DNA of 7,648 bases. Source: Gammaproteobacteria bacterium (GTDB taxonomy: Bacteria > Pseudomonadota > Gammaproteobacteria > Arenicellales > Arenicellaceae). Below the pieces are notes generated by a model that worked only from the letters and a program-made list of their open reading frames with translations, did not search any database and was not told the origin of the DNA. The translations under genes and the position numbers were made by a program. Shown one piece after another: positions 1 through 6,471 of the stretch. The DNA lies in NCBI GenBank assembly GCA_030426005.1, contig JAUHZM010000148.1, positions 1-7,648 of the forward strand, given 5' to 3'. Every line of letters starts with the position of its first letter. Position 1 is the first letter of the stretch.

Positions 1-954
1 GGTTAGTTGTTCAAATGTTGCGATGGCCTTGTCTGTTGATGTCAGCAGGTTGCGGCTGCTGATGCCAATGGTCACAGTTTTGAGTAGCCGATTGTTCTCG
101 AGATAAAAACGCCAGGTAAAGCTGCGACACACGAGCTGACGTAAGATTAAAAATTGTGCCAAATCCGTCAATAACCGGCTTAACTGTTGTTCAATCCACT
201 GCAAATTGTGGATTGGTTCGGCGAAATCAACGCTGGCATGAAATGTTTCTGGCGGCGTGACGGCGGTTTGCGGATCAGGCACCAGTCCCCAGAACTGATC
301 TAAATAATTCAATAAGGCTTTATCAAACCGAGCGCCGAGCTCCGGACCGGGGATAGTCTGTAAGTCTCCCAGGGTATCGAAGCCACAGTTATGTAATTGA
401 GTGATGATTTTATGGTCGATGTCGAGGTGCTCAATGCTGGCCTCAATCAGCTCGCTGGCGGTGTGTCGGCGCAAGCGCGGGTTGGGCATGAAGCTAGCAA
501 CGTAGGCTGATTTGGGTGTGTCAGAAACACCGTGGGATGCCGCGATCTTAAACCGAAATAAGTCGTTATTAATTAGGTTGTGAATGTGTTCTAAGCTTTT
601 GAATAAGCTTATGCTTTTTCCAATTTCTAGCAGCAATGTATGGTCATTGTAAACGCTGACCATGGAGGTGAATCGATACGCCCAGTGACTGAGGCGTGTT
701 AGTTTTTCAGCCTCTTTTTCAGGGTCACGATCCAATACCTCTAAGTCAGCACTCAACATCAAGGCATGGTTAACGCTCATGCCAGCCTGAATGCCAAGTC
801 GTTGTGCTGCGTGATTACATTGCCAAATCTGATGTTGACAGCTGATTGCCGCAGCCTGTTCGGCATCTACTGCCACGCTGACACTGTTGAGCGCCAGATG
901 GGTCAAGCGAATACAAAACCAGGTATTTCCTGGGTGCAATGAGCTGCTGGTCAT
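1..954 (-). CDS. imuB: ImuB, Y-family DNA polymerase-like protein (C-terminus cut by the window edge)
   Basis: ImuB is a catalytically inactive relative of Y-family polymerases. In the SOS mutasome it links ImuA and the beta clamp to the error-prone polymerase DnaE2 during translesion synthesis. The frame is open from the ATG at 954 to the edge, giving 318 residues without a stop. Residues 50-78 (AAQRLGIQAGMS, then LSADLEVLDRDP) match the Y-family palm, WAYRFTSMVSV (91-101) leads into the region that normally carries the catalytic Asp-Glu pair, and a helix-hairpin-helix-like stretch lies near 186-210. The metal-binding acids of active enzymes are not evident: the N-terminal strand reads WFCIRLTHLAL, and the second site reads NDHTLLLEIG. 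This is typical of ImuB. The beta-clamp motif and C-terminal tail would lie beyond position 1. The gene starts 6 bases after the imuA stop, with only a weak ribosome site (GTGAG, overlapping that stop), so translational coupling to imuA is likely. Confidence 0.88.
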   Translation of the reverse strand, partial: MTSSSLHPGNTWFCIRLTHLALNSVSVAVDAEQAAAISCQHQIWQCNHAAQRLGIQAGMSVNHALMLSADLEVLDRDPEKEAEKLTRLSHWAYRFTSMVSVYNDHTLLLEIGKSISLFKSLEHIHNLINNDLFRFKIAASHGVSDTPKSAYVASFMPNPRLRRHTASELIEASIEHLDIDHKIITQLHNCGFDTLGDLQTIPGPELGARFDKALLNYLDQFWGLVPDPQTAVTPPETFHASVDFAEPIHNLQWIEQQLSRLLTDLAQFLILRQLVCRSFTWRFYLENNRLLKTVTIGISSRNLLTSTDKAIATFEQLT

Positions 955-960
955 GACGAC

Positions 961-1788
961 TCACTGCACGTTTGGTAAGGCAGAAAGGGAGGCCAGTACC
1001 GTTACGGAGGCTTGTTGCCATGATTGGTGTTGAGTCTCCAGTTGAGCGGGTAGTCTCGGTGCCTGAACTGCATTTTTCTGGGGCAATAGATGTGCAGGCA
1101 GACGTTGCCAGTTCTCATAATGCGGTGGCAGCGACAATGTGCATTGCTGTCCGCCCCAGCCGCTAGGTTGCTTCAAAATATGCAATTTTAGTCGGCTGAA
1201 AGAGTCTGACTGCAGATGCACGCGTAACCCCGCGGCTGACGACTGCTTAAGACAGTCACTGTGTCGGAATAAGACGTGCCAGGTATTGGTCTTTTCAGCC
1301 GCCAGTTGTAAGCGGCGTAATTCCCGTGTGCTTAAATTGTAGTTACCTGTCCAGCAGAAAACCGCGGCACAACAGTCCGCTAACAAGCTTTGCTCTGCCG
1401 ACCACAAAATGTCCGCAATATTGTTGAGCTGCAGAATTGTCAATTTATTAACATTGATCTGCGCTTTCTCCAGTGCCGGCGCAAAGGGTAGAAAGGGCGG
1501 GGCAATCCAAATAATGTTTTGTTGAGGGTCGCGTTGCTGCAATGCGCGCAATGCTGGCATCAGTAGTCTTAATTCGCCTAATCCAGCTTCCGCTAAACCC
1601 AGTTCAGTGATGCTGTCAGTTGGCCAGCCTTGACCATGTAATTGTTGGTTGAGTGCGGTGAAGCCGGTGTCTAGGGTAGCTGCTCGCCTAGTTTTTGTTG
1701 TTCGTGTGCCACGCCACAGTTTGCCACTGCGTTGAATAGCATTAAGGCTGGGTTTTGGTTCTGTTGAATTGGCGTCATGATTCGGCAT
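961..1788 (-). CDS. imuA: ImuA, SOS mutagenesis protein (RecA/SulA-like fold)
   Basis: ImuA is the accessory protein of the ImuA-ImuB-DnaE2 mutasome and is related to RecA/SulA. The 275-residue product shows the family's N-terminal pattern: a KLWRG motif, then TGFTALNQQLHGQGWPTD, then TELGLAEAGLGELRLLMPAL. That last segment sits where RecA has its Walker A loop but lacks the GKT/GKS residues, as is usual for ImuA. IIWIAPPFLPFAPALEKAQI, AEQSLL and ELRRLQLAAE follow, then a family-like HILKQPSGWGG segment. I chose the ATG at 1788. The frame stays open up to a TTG at 1824, but those 12 extra codons coincide with a strong promoter match and would be unusual at the N-terminus. There is no clear Shine-Dalgarno before 1788. 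imuB follows directly in the same frame. No lexA2 gene lies upstream, unlike some imuA operons; a CBS-domain gene is there instead. Confidence 0.87.
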   Translation of the reverse strand: MPNHDANSTEPKPSLNAIQRSGKLWRGTRTTKTRRAATLDTGFTALNQQLHGQGWPTDSITELGLAEAGLGELRLLMPALRALQQRDPQQNIIWIAPPFLPFAPALEKAQINVNKLTILQLNNIADILWSAEQSLLADCCAAVFCWTGNYNLSTRELRRLQLAAEKTNTWHVLFRHSDCLKQSSAAGLRVHLQSDSFSRLKLHILKQPSGWGGQQCTLSLPPHYENWQRLPAHLLPQKNAVQAPRLPAQLETQHQSWQQASVTVLASLSALPNVQ

Positions 1789-1794
1789 ACCCAA

Positions 1795-1824
1795 AGTATA
1801 GTATGAAAAATGTACAAAATTCAA
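1795..1824 (-). promoter_or_regulatory. Candidate sigma-70 promoter of imuA-imuB
   Basis: On the minus strand there is a -35-like TTGAAT (1824-1819), an 18-base spacer and a -10-like TATACT (1800-1795). The expected transcription start is about seven bases on, at or next to the A of the imuA ATG at 1788. This suggests a leaderless or nearly leaderless message. An inverted repeat, CATAC-N10-GTATG (1786-1805), covers the -10 box and the start codon and could be an operator. I see no CTGT-N8-ACAG LexA box, so SOS control is inferred only from the gene family. Confidence 0.5.
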
Positions 1825-1867
1825 ATGACAAAGCGGCTTAGTACGCTACCGCAGATTGGGACGCGAT

Positions 1868-1896
1868 ATTGATTTTATAAGGCTCTATAAATCAAT
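1868..1896. repeat. AT-rich inverted repeat between imuA and the CBS gene
   Basis: The arms are ATTGATTTTATA (1868-1879) and TATAAATCAAT (1886-1896), separated by AGGCTC. They pair over 11 positions with one unpaired T in the left arm. The element lies about 45 bases upstream of the imuA -35 box and downstream of the CBS gene. It could be a regulator-binding site or a weak hairpin in the CBS transcript. Neither side has a terminator-type T run. Confidence 0.55.
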
Positions 1897-1936
1897 TAGT
1901 TATGGATGCTTTTTGAGATTTTACACAATAATCGAG

Positions 1937-1963
1937 CTGGCTAAGCCTGGAGTGCTTAGCCAG
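1937..1963 (-). terminator. Perfect 10-bp hairpin after the CBS gene, possible terminator
   Basis: CTGGCTAAGC (1937-1946) and GCTTAGCCAG (1954-1963) are exact reverse complements around a 7-base loop. A few more bases (CGAG with TTCG) can pair outside the stem if one base is bulged. It begins 30 bases beyond the stop of the CBS gene, where a transcript end is expected. On the minus strand the following bases (CTCGATTATTGTGT) hold no continuous T run, so it may act as a 3' stability hairpin or a factor-assisted stop rather than a classical intrinsic terminator. Confidence 0.5.
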
Positions 1964-1993
1964 ATTCGCAAGCACCAAAATCGAGCCAGTAAA

Positions 1994-2404
1994 TTACTCA
2001 GTATTGGTGGCAAAATCCTTAACGCCACGCAGTAACTGACGGCAGGTGACCTGGCCGATTAGCATACCGTCATCTTGAATAACCGGGCGGCGACGGTGCT
2101 TGTGGAGCATCATGTCGGTGGCGACATCGACGATATTGTCGCTGAGCTTGACGGAGATGACTTCGCGCGTCATATATTCAGAGACTTTGCCGACCGGGCT
2201 TTTGTTGTAGGTGGAGCTCAGAATTGCGCGTAGACAGTCGAGTTCAGAAAGAATACCAACCAAATAGCCGCCATCGTCGACCACGCATGCGCCGGATACG
2301 CGATAAACTAGTAACTGATGGATGGCCTCAAAAATATCGTCTTCCGGTTTGACTTTCACCGGGTCGGTGGACATGTAATCTTTCATTTCTACAGAACGTA
2401 ACAT
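1994..2404 (-). CDS. Small protein with two CBS domains
   Basis: The 136-residue protein is almost entirely a pair of CBS domains, the module that usually forms a Bateman dimer binding AMP, ADP, ATP or similar ligands. The first repeat spans about residues 8-63 (MKDYMSTDPVKVKPEDDIFEAI, then VVDDGGYLVGILSELDCLRA) and the second about 77-128 (YMTREVISVKLSDNIVDVA, then RRRPVIQDDGMLIGQVTCRQLL). There is no signal peptide, membrane segment or attached catalytic domain, so it is probably a cytosolic sensor or regulator acting on a partner. The ATG at 2404 is well supported by a TAGGAGAG ribosome site, with AGGAG at 2411-2415 six bases upstream. It lies downstream of ppsA on the same strand, but 260 bases and two hairpins away, so it is probably transcribed separately. 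Its ligand and partner cannot be read from the sequence. Confidence 0.9.
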   Translation of the reverse strand: MLRSVEMKDYMSTDPVKVKPEDDIFEAIHQLLVYRVSGACVVDDGGYLVGILSELDCLRAILSSTYNKSPVGKVSEYMTREVISVKLSDNIVDVATDMMLHKHRRRPVIQDDGMLIGQVTCRQLLRGVKDFATNTE

Positions 2405-2542
2405 TGCTCTCTCCTAACACAAGTTTCAACCACGCACGAAATGCGGTGCGCCACACACTAACGTTAAGTAGTCTCAAGTTCGCGACCAACTAAATTGGCT
2501 TGGGGCTGCGATGAACCTACAGTACAAACATACCATAATTTG

Positions 2543-2581
2543 AAAAAAGCGCTATTCGGACGCAGTGTAGGCGTCGCGAAT
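2543..2581 (-). terminator. Probable intrinsic terminator downstream of ppsA
   Basis: On the minus strand, ATTCG-C-GACGC (2581-2571) pairs with GCGTCCGAAT (2563-2554) around a 7-base loop, with one bulged base. AGCGC and six T residues (2548-2543) follow. A stem plus a T run just before the next same-strand gene is the usual form of an intrinsic terminator, although the T run starts five bases after the stem. It would separate ppsA transcription from the CBS gene. Confidence 0.6.
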
Positions 2582-2619
2582 GTGGCCACAAGGTGAGGGG
2601 AGAAAGACGTAAAACGCGT

Positions 2620-2641
2620 CCGCGTTCTTCCCTGAACGCGG
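2620..2641 (-). terminator. Second hairpin just after the ppsA stop
   Basis: CCGCGTTC (2620-2627) and GAACGCGG (2634-2641) form a perfect 8-bp, GC-rich stem with a 6-base loop, 23 bases beyond the ppsA stop codon. On the minus strand it is followed by ACGCGTTTTACG, so the T run is only four bases and is offset. It may be the first of two tandem stops, or a hairpin that protects the ppsA message end. Confidence 0.45.
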
Positions 2642-2664
2642 TGTAAAGAGAGCGCTCGATGCGC

Positions 2665-5049
2665 TTATTTTGCGAGTTTAGACAGGCGTTCCCAGGTTTC
2701 AACCACTGAGTCTGGGTTCAGAGACACCGAATCGATGCCTTGCTGGAACAACCATTCAGCCAGATCTGGGTGGTCGCTAGGTCCTTGACCACAAATGCCG
2801 ATGTATTTGTTGGCCTTGTTACACGCTTCGATCGCCATTGACAGCATTTTCTTGACTGCTGGATTACGTTCGTCAAACAAATGCGACACAATGCCCGAAT
2901 CTCGATCTAGGCCCAGTGTGAGCTGCGTCATGTCGTTCGAACCAATCGAGAAACCGTCGAAATATTCGAGGAACTCATCAGCCAATACGGCATTCGCTGG
3001 CAGTTCGCACATCATGATGATTTTGAGGCCGTTGTCGCCACGTTTTAGACCGTTTTTAGCCAATAATTCAATCACTTGAGCCGCTTCGTCTGTGGTGCGA
3101 ACAAACGGAATCATGATCTCAACATTGGTCAGCCCCATGTCATCGCGTACGTATTTGACGGCCTGACATTCCATCTCGAAGCAATCTTGCATGCTCGGCG
3201 CGATGTAGCGCGATGCGCCACGGAAACCCAGCATCGGATTTTCTTCATTAGGTTCGTAGTCGTGACCACCAACCATGTGCGCGTATTCATTCGATTTGAA
3301 GTCCGACAAGCGCACAATTACGCGTTTGGGACTGAATGCGCAGCCGAGCGTCGCGATACCTTCTGCGAGTTTCTTAACAAAAAAGTCGGTAGGGGAATCG
3401 TAGCCCGCCATGTACTCATCGATAATGGCTTTAACATCCGCAGACTGACGATCGTACTCAATTAGTGCTTTTGGATGCACGCCGATCATACGGTTAATAA
3501 TGAATTCTAGGCGCGCCAGGCCGATGCCTTCGTGTGGCAGTTGTGCAAACGTGAAGGCGCGATCTGGGTTGCCGACGTTTTGCATGATTTTGAACGGAAT
3601 CTCCGGCATTTTATCCAGCTCGGTGACTTGTTCTTCAAACTCAAGTTCGCCAGCATAGATATAGCCGGTGTCACCTTCAGCGCAAGACACAGTCACTTCA
3701 GCGCCATCATCCAAAGTTTCAGTGGCATCGCCGCAGCCTACCACGGCCGCCACACCCAGTTCACGCGCGATGATCGCAGCATGACAGGTACGTCCACCTC
3801 GGTTGGTGACAATGGCGGCAGCACGTTTCATCACAGGTTCCCAGTCAGGATCAGTCATGTCAGTAACCAGAATGTCGCCTTCCTGCACGATGTCCATTTG
3901 GTCGATGCTGAGTACTTTTCGCACCTTGCCGGTGGCAATGCGTTGGCCAATTGCGCGACCTTCAGCCAAGATTGAGCTGCGATCTTTGAGTATGTAGTTT
4001 ACTTTTTTGGTCGCGTCAGACTGACTGGCCACGGTTTCAGGTCGCGCCTGAACAATGTACAACTGTTGGTCATCACCGTCTTTGGCCCATTCAATGTCCA
4101 TTGGACGACCATAGTGCTTCTCAATGATCAGCGCCTGCCGAGCCAATGACTCCACATCGGCATCATTGATCGAAAAGCGTTGACGGTCAGCCTGATCGAC
4201 ATCCACCGTATTAACTGAACGTCCGGCGGTGGTGTCATTCGAGTACACCATTTTGATCAATTTGCTACCGAGGTTACGTCGCACTACAGCAGGGCGCTCA
4301 GCGCGCAATGTTGGCTTATGCACGTAGAACTCGTCGGGGTTTACTGAACCTTGAACCACGGTTTCGCCCAAGCCATACGATGAGGTGACGAACACGACGT
4401 CGTCAAAGCCGGATTCAGTGTCCAGTGTGAACATCACGCCAGCTGCGCCAGTTTCGCTGCGTACCATGCGCTGAATGCCCGCAGATAGAGCGACATTTTC
4501 GTGCGCGTAACCCTGATGTACGCGGTATGAAATCGCGCGGTCATTAAACAAAGAGGCAAATACCTCGTGCACGGCATGCTTGACGGCATCCAGCCCTTCG
4601 ATATTGAGAAAAGTCTCTTGCTGGCCGGCAAATGACGCGTCCGGTAAATCCTCAGCCGTGGCTGATGAACGAACCGCCACTTTCAGGTTTTCGTTGCCCG
4701 CCTGCATGTCGATAAACGCTGCTTCTAGGGCTTTATCAAACGCGGCTGGGAATGGGGTTTCGATGATCCAACGGCGAATATCGCTGCCTGCTTTGGTCAG
4801 GTCTTCGATATTATCGACGTCCAATGCATCCAGTCGCGCATTAATTTTCTTATCCAGGCCGTCGGTGGCAAGAAACTCGCGATAAGCGTGTGCAGTGGTC
4901 GCAAAACCGTTCGGAACTGAGACACCAAGTGACGTTAAATTTGCGATCATCTCGCCTAATGAGGCATTCTTGCCCCCGACGCGTTCCACATCGTTTATAG
5001 TAAGATGATCGAACGCGATGATGTACTCATTAGAGCTGTTCGTGTTCAA
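2665..5049 (-). CDS. ppsA: Phosphoenolpyruvate synthase (pyruvate, water dikinase)
   Basis: PpsA converts pyruvate, ATP and water to phosphoenolpyruvate, AMP and phosphate in the cytosol, feeding gluconeogenesis. All three domains are present in the 794-residue product. The ATP/pyruvate-binding domain has GGKNASLGEM near 25-34, VRSSATAEDLPDASFAGQQE near 126-145, SYGLGETVVQG and QARPET. The swivelling phosphohistidine domain has GGRTCHAAIIARELG with catalytic His423. The C-terminal TIM barrel has RLSDFKSNEY, GFRGASRY, GSNDMTQLTLGLDRD and CGQGPSDHP with catalytic Cys753. Thr421, two residues before the histidine, is the expected target of PpsR. I chose the TTG at 5049: GGGGA lies 7 bases upstream, the length is close to the 792 residues of the E. 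coli enzyme, and both catalytic residues fall two positions from E. coli His421 and Cys751. The frame is open back to a TTG at 5148, giving 33 extra residues, but no good ribosome site supports that start. There is no in-frame ATG before the conserved core. Confidence 0.96.
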   Translation of the reverse strand: MNTNSSNEYIIAFDHLTINDVERVGGKNASLGEMIANLTSLGVSVPNGFATTAHAYREFLATDGLDKKINARLDALDVDNIEDLTKAGSDIRRWIIETPFPAAFDKALEAAFIDMQAGNENLKVAVRSSATAEDLPDASFAGQQETFLNIEGLDAVKHAVHEVFASLFNDRAISYRVHQGYAHENVALSAGIQRMVRSETGAAGVMFTLDTESGFDDVVFVTSSYGLGETVVQGSVNPDEFYVHKPTLRAERPAVVRRNLGSKLIKMVYSNDTTAGRSVNTVDVDQADRQRFSINDADVESLARQALIIEKHYGRPMDIEWAKDGDDQQLYIVQARPETVASQSDATKKVNYILKDRSSILAEGRAIGQRIATGKVRKVLSIDQMDIVQEGDILVTDMTDPDWEPVMKRAAAIVTNRGGRTCHAAIIARELGVAAVVGCGDATETLDDGAEVTVSCAEGDTGYIYAGELEFEEQVTELDKMPEIPFKIMQNVGNPDRAFTFAQLPHEGIGLARLEFIINRMIGVHPKALIEYDRQSADVKAIIDEYMAGYDSPTDFFVKKLAEGIATLGCAFSPKRVIVRLSDFKSNEYAHMVGGHDYEPNEENPMLGFRGASRYIAPSMQDCFEMECQAVKYVRDDMGLTNVEIMIPFVRTTDEAAQVIELLAKNGLKRGDNGLKIIMMCELPANAVLADEFLEYFDGFSIGSNDMTQLTLGLDRDSGIVSHLFDERNPAVKKMLSMAIEACNKANKYIGICGQGPSDHPDLAEWLFQQGIDSVSLNPDSVVETWERLSKLAK

Positions 5050-5187
5050 TGGAAAATCCCCATCTGGATTGAAAAAATTCGTGGAACCAGAGTTTACCAC
5101 GCGCGATAGCGAGAACAAATCGTGAACTGAATACTGAATATTGTTCAATCGGTGTCTCGTTAAAATTAACCAGCTTGAAAGGGCACT
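5050..5187. promoter_or_regulatory. Divergent control region between ppsA and ppsR
   Basis: This 138-bp region must carry the promoters of both ppsA (leftward) and ppsR (rightward). On the plus strand TAAAAT (5161-5166) is a good -10 match for ppsR but has no convincing -35. It lies inside the short inverted repeat GTTAA-AA-TTAAC (5159-5170). A perfect tandem heptamer, ACTGAAT twice (5126-5139), is followed by TGAA-N5-TTCA (5135-5147). These are candidate regulator sites. The TGAA/TTCA pattern only loosely resembles a Cra (FruR) site, the regulator known to act on ppsA in enterics. A ppsA promoter could not be fixed. Confidence 0.5.
5057..5061 (-). promoter_or_regulatory. Ribosome binding site that decides the ppsA start
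   Basis: GGGGA on the minus strand sits 7 bases before the TTG at 5049. The upstream alternative TTG at 5148 is preceded by GAGACACCGA and has no comparable site. The next few in-frame codons lead directly into the conserved NEYIIAFDHL start of PEP synthases. Confidence 0.6.
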
Positions 5188-6027
5188 ATGAAACGAAAGG
5201 TATTTTTTCTGTCAGACAGCACGGGCATGACCGCTGAGAATTTGGGGCGTAGCCTGTTGGTACAGTTTCCGCAGATTCAGTTTGAAAGTGTGACGAAACC
5301 CTTTGTGGACACACCTGAAAAAGCACAACGGATTGCTGCCGAGATCAATAAGGAAGCGCATGAAACGGCAGCGCGCCCGATCGTGATTGACACCATTATC
5401 GACCAGGAAGTCAGCAAGGTAATCGAAAAATCGAATTGCTTTTACATTGATGTCTTTTCAACCTTTCTGTCGCCGCTGGAAGCAGAACTCGGCGTTCGCT
5501 CTGCGCACAATGTTGGTCATCCGGCGATCTTTAAAGAAGACAGTCGCACGGTAGATCAGGCTTACATGCAGCGCATCGACGCGGTGCATTTTGCGCTGGC
5601 GAATGACGATGGCATGCACTTACACCGCTATGCTGAGGCCGACATTATCTTAATTGGCGTCTCAAGGACTGGTAAGACACCAACCAGCGTGTATCTAGGC
5701 ATGCAATATGGGATTAAGGCGGCTAATTACCCCTTGATCCCCGATGACCTCGAAACCCGTAAACTCCCAGCGGCATTGGTGGATCATCAACGAAAATTGT
5801 TTGGGCTGACAATTCGGGCTGGGCGCTTGTCGGAAATTCGCCACGAACGGAAACCCAATAGCCACTATGCGAACTTACGCACCTGTGTGGATGAAATTCG
5901 TCAGGCTGAGACCTTGTATCGTCAATACCGTGTGCCGTACATCGATACCACGCAGCTATCCATTGAAGAAATCGCTGCCAGGATGCTTCAGCGTGCTGGG
6001 ATTGAGCGGCGTGTGGCGAGTCTATGA
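5188..6027 (+). CDS. ppsR: PEP synthase regulatory protein (bifunctional kinase/phosphorylase, DUF299)
   Basis: This enzyme controls PEP synthase by ADP-dependent phosphorylation of the threonine two residues before the catalytic histidine, which inactivates it, and by phosphate-dependent removal of that group, which restores activity. The 279-residue length matches the family (E. coli PpsR has 277). The family start KVFFLSDSTGMTAENLGRSLL is present, as are HNVGHPAIF near 107-115 and DAVHFALANDDG near 131-142. The P-loop GVSRTGKT spans 157-164 and is followed by TPTSVYLGMQYGIKAANYPL. The ATG at 5188 has AAAGGG four bases upstream. The gene is divergent from its target ppsA, and its last four bases overlap the start of tadA (ATGA), so the two are probably co-transcribed. 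Since the family also includes regulators of pyruvate phosphate dikinase, the adjacent ppsA is what settles the substrate. Confidence 0.95.
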   Translation: MKRKVFFLSDSTGMTAENLGRSLLVQFPQIQFESVTKPFVDTPEKAQRIAAEINKEAHETAARPIVIDTIIDQEVSKVIEKSNCFYIDVFSTFLSPLEAELGVRSAHNVGHPAIFKEDSRTVDQAYMQRIDAVHFALANDDGMHLHRYAEADIILIGVSRTGKTPTSVYLGMQYGIKAANYPLIPDDLETRKLPAALVDHQRKLFGLTIRAGRLSEIRHERKPNSHYANLRTCVDEIRQAETLYRQYRVPYIDTTQLSIEEIAARMLQRAGIERRVASL

Positions 6028-6470
6028 GCGATGAAGTCTGGATGCGTCGTGCGCTGGACTTGGCGCAGGAGGCTGAGAGTCAAGGCGAAGTGCCTGTTGG
6101 TGCGGTATTAGTCCGTGATGATGTGGTGCTTGGTGAAGGGTTTAATCAACCAATTTCCGCTCATGATGCGACCGCACATGCGGAAATCGTCGCGCTGCGC
6201 GCAGCGACCGCGGCCTGTCAGAATTATCGCTTACCGGGCTCAACCTTATATGTGACCTTAGAACCCTGTGCCATGTGCGCAGGTGCGCTGGTCCATGCTC
6301 GGATCGAGCGCGTGGTGATTGCCGCACCGGAGCCGCGTGCTGGTGCGGGCGGCTCGGTGCTGAATGTCTTATCTAATCCGCAATTGAATCATCGCTGTGC
6401 GGTCGAATTCGGTTTGTTTGAACAAGAAAGTGCTGACATGCTCCGACAATTTTTTCGATCTCGACGATGA
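6024..6470 (+). CDS. tadA: tRNA-specific adenosine deaminase
   Basis: TadA deaminates adenosine 34 to inosine in the anticodon of tRNA-Arg(ACG), allowing one tRNA to read several arginine codons; it is normally essential. The 148-residue protein is a complete cytidine deaminase-fold enzyme. The zinc ligand His52 and the proton-shuttling Glu54 lie in TAHAEIVALR, and the other two zinc ligands, Cys82 and Cys85, in LEPCAMCAGALVHARI. Also typical are the N-terminal ALDLAQEA...GEVPVGAVLV, the GFNQPI loop and a C-terminal RQFFRSRR. The usual PKTGAAGS loop reads PRAGAGGS, a mild change. The ATG overlaps the ppsR stop by four bases, so translation is probably coupled; GGCGAG a few bases upstream is a modest ribosome site. 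The stop at 6470 is one base from the stop of the convergent HIT gene. Confidence 0.95.
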   Translation: MSDEVWMRRALDLAQEAESQGEVPVGAVLVRDDVVLGEGFNQPISAHDATAHAEIVALRAATAACQNYRLPGSTLYVTLEPCAMCAGALVHARIERVVIAAPEPRAGAGGSVLNVLSNPQLNHRCAVEFGLFEQESADMLRQFFRSRR

Positions 6471-6471
6471 A

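Noticed and set aside
815..1021. 68-codon minus-strand open frame across the imuA-imuB junction
   Set aside because: It overlaps both imu genes in another frame and has no recognisable protein features.
1789..1824. A 12-codon N-terminal extension of ImuA from a TTG at 1824
   Set aside because: It coincides with a -35/-10 promoter match, and the ATG at 1788 leads into normal ImuA sequence.
1789..1993. Classical LexA box (CTGT-N8-ACAG) before imuA
   Set aside because: I read both strands and found no convincing match.
2517..2702. 61-codon minus-strand open frame over the ppsA end and the hairpins
   Set aside because: It overlaps the ppsA end and runs through the terminator stems; there is no ribosome site or family resemblance.
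2795..4885. Several plus-strand open frames of 64-147 codons
   Set aside because: They are antisense to the highly conserved ppsA coding sequence and look like translations of its complement.
5050..5148. A 33-codon N-terminal extension of PpsA from a TTG at 5148
   Set aside because: It has no ribosome site, no resemblance to PEP synthases that I recognise, and lies in the divergent control region.
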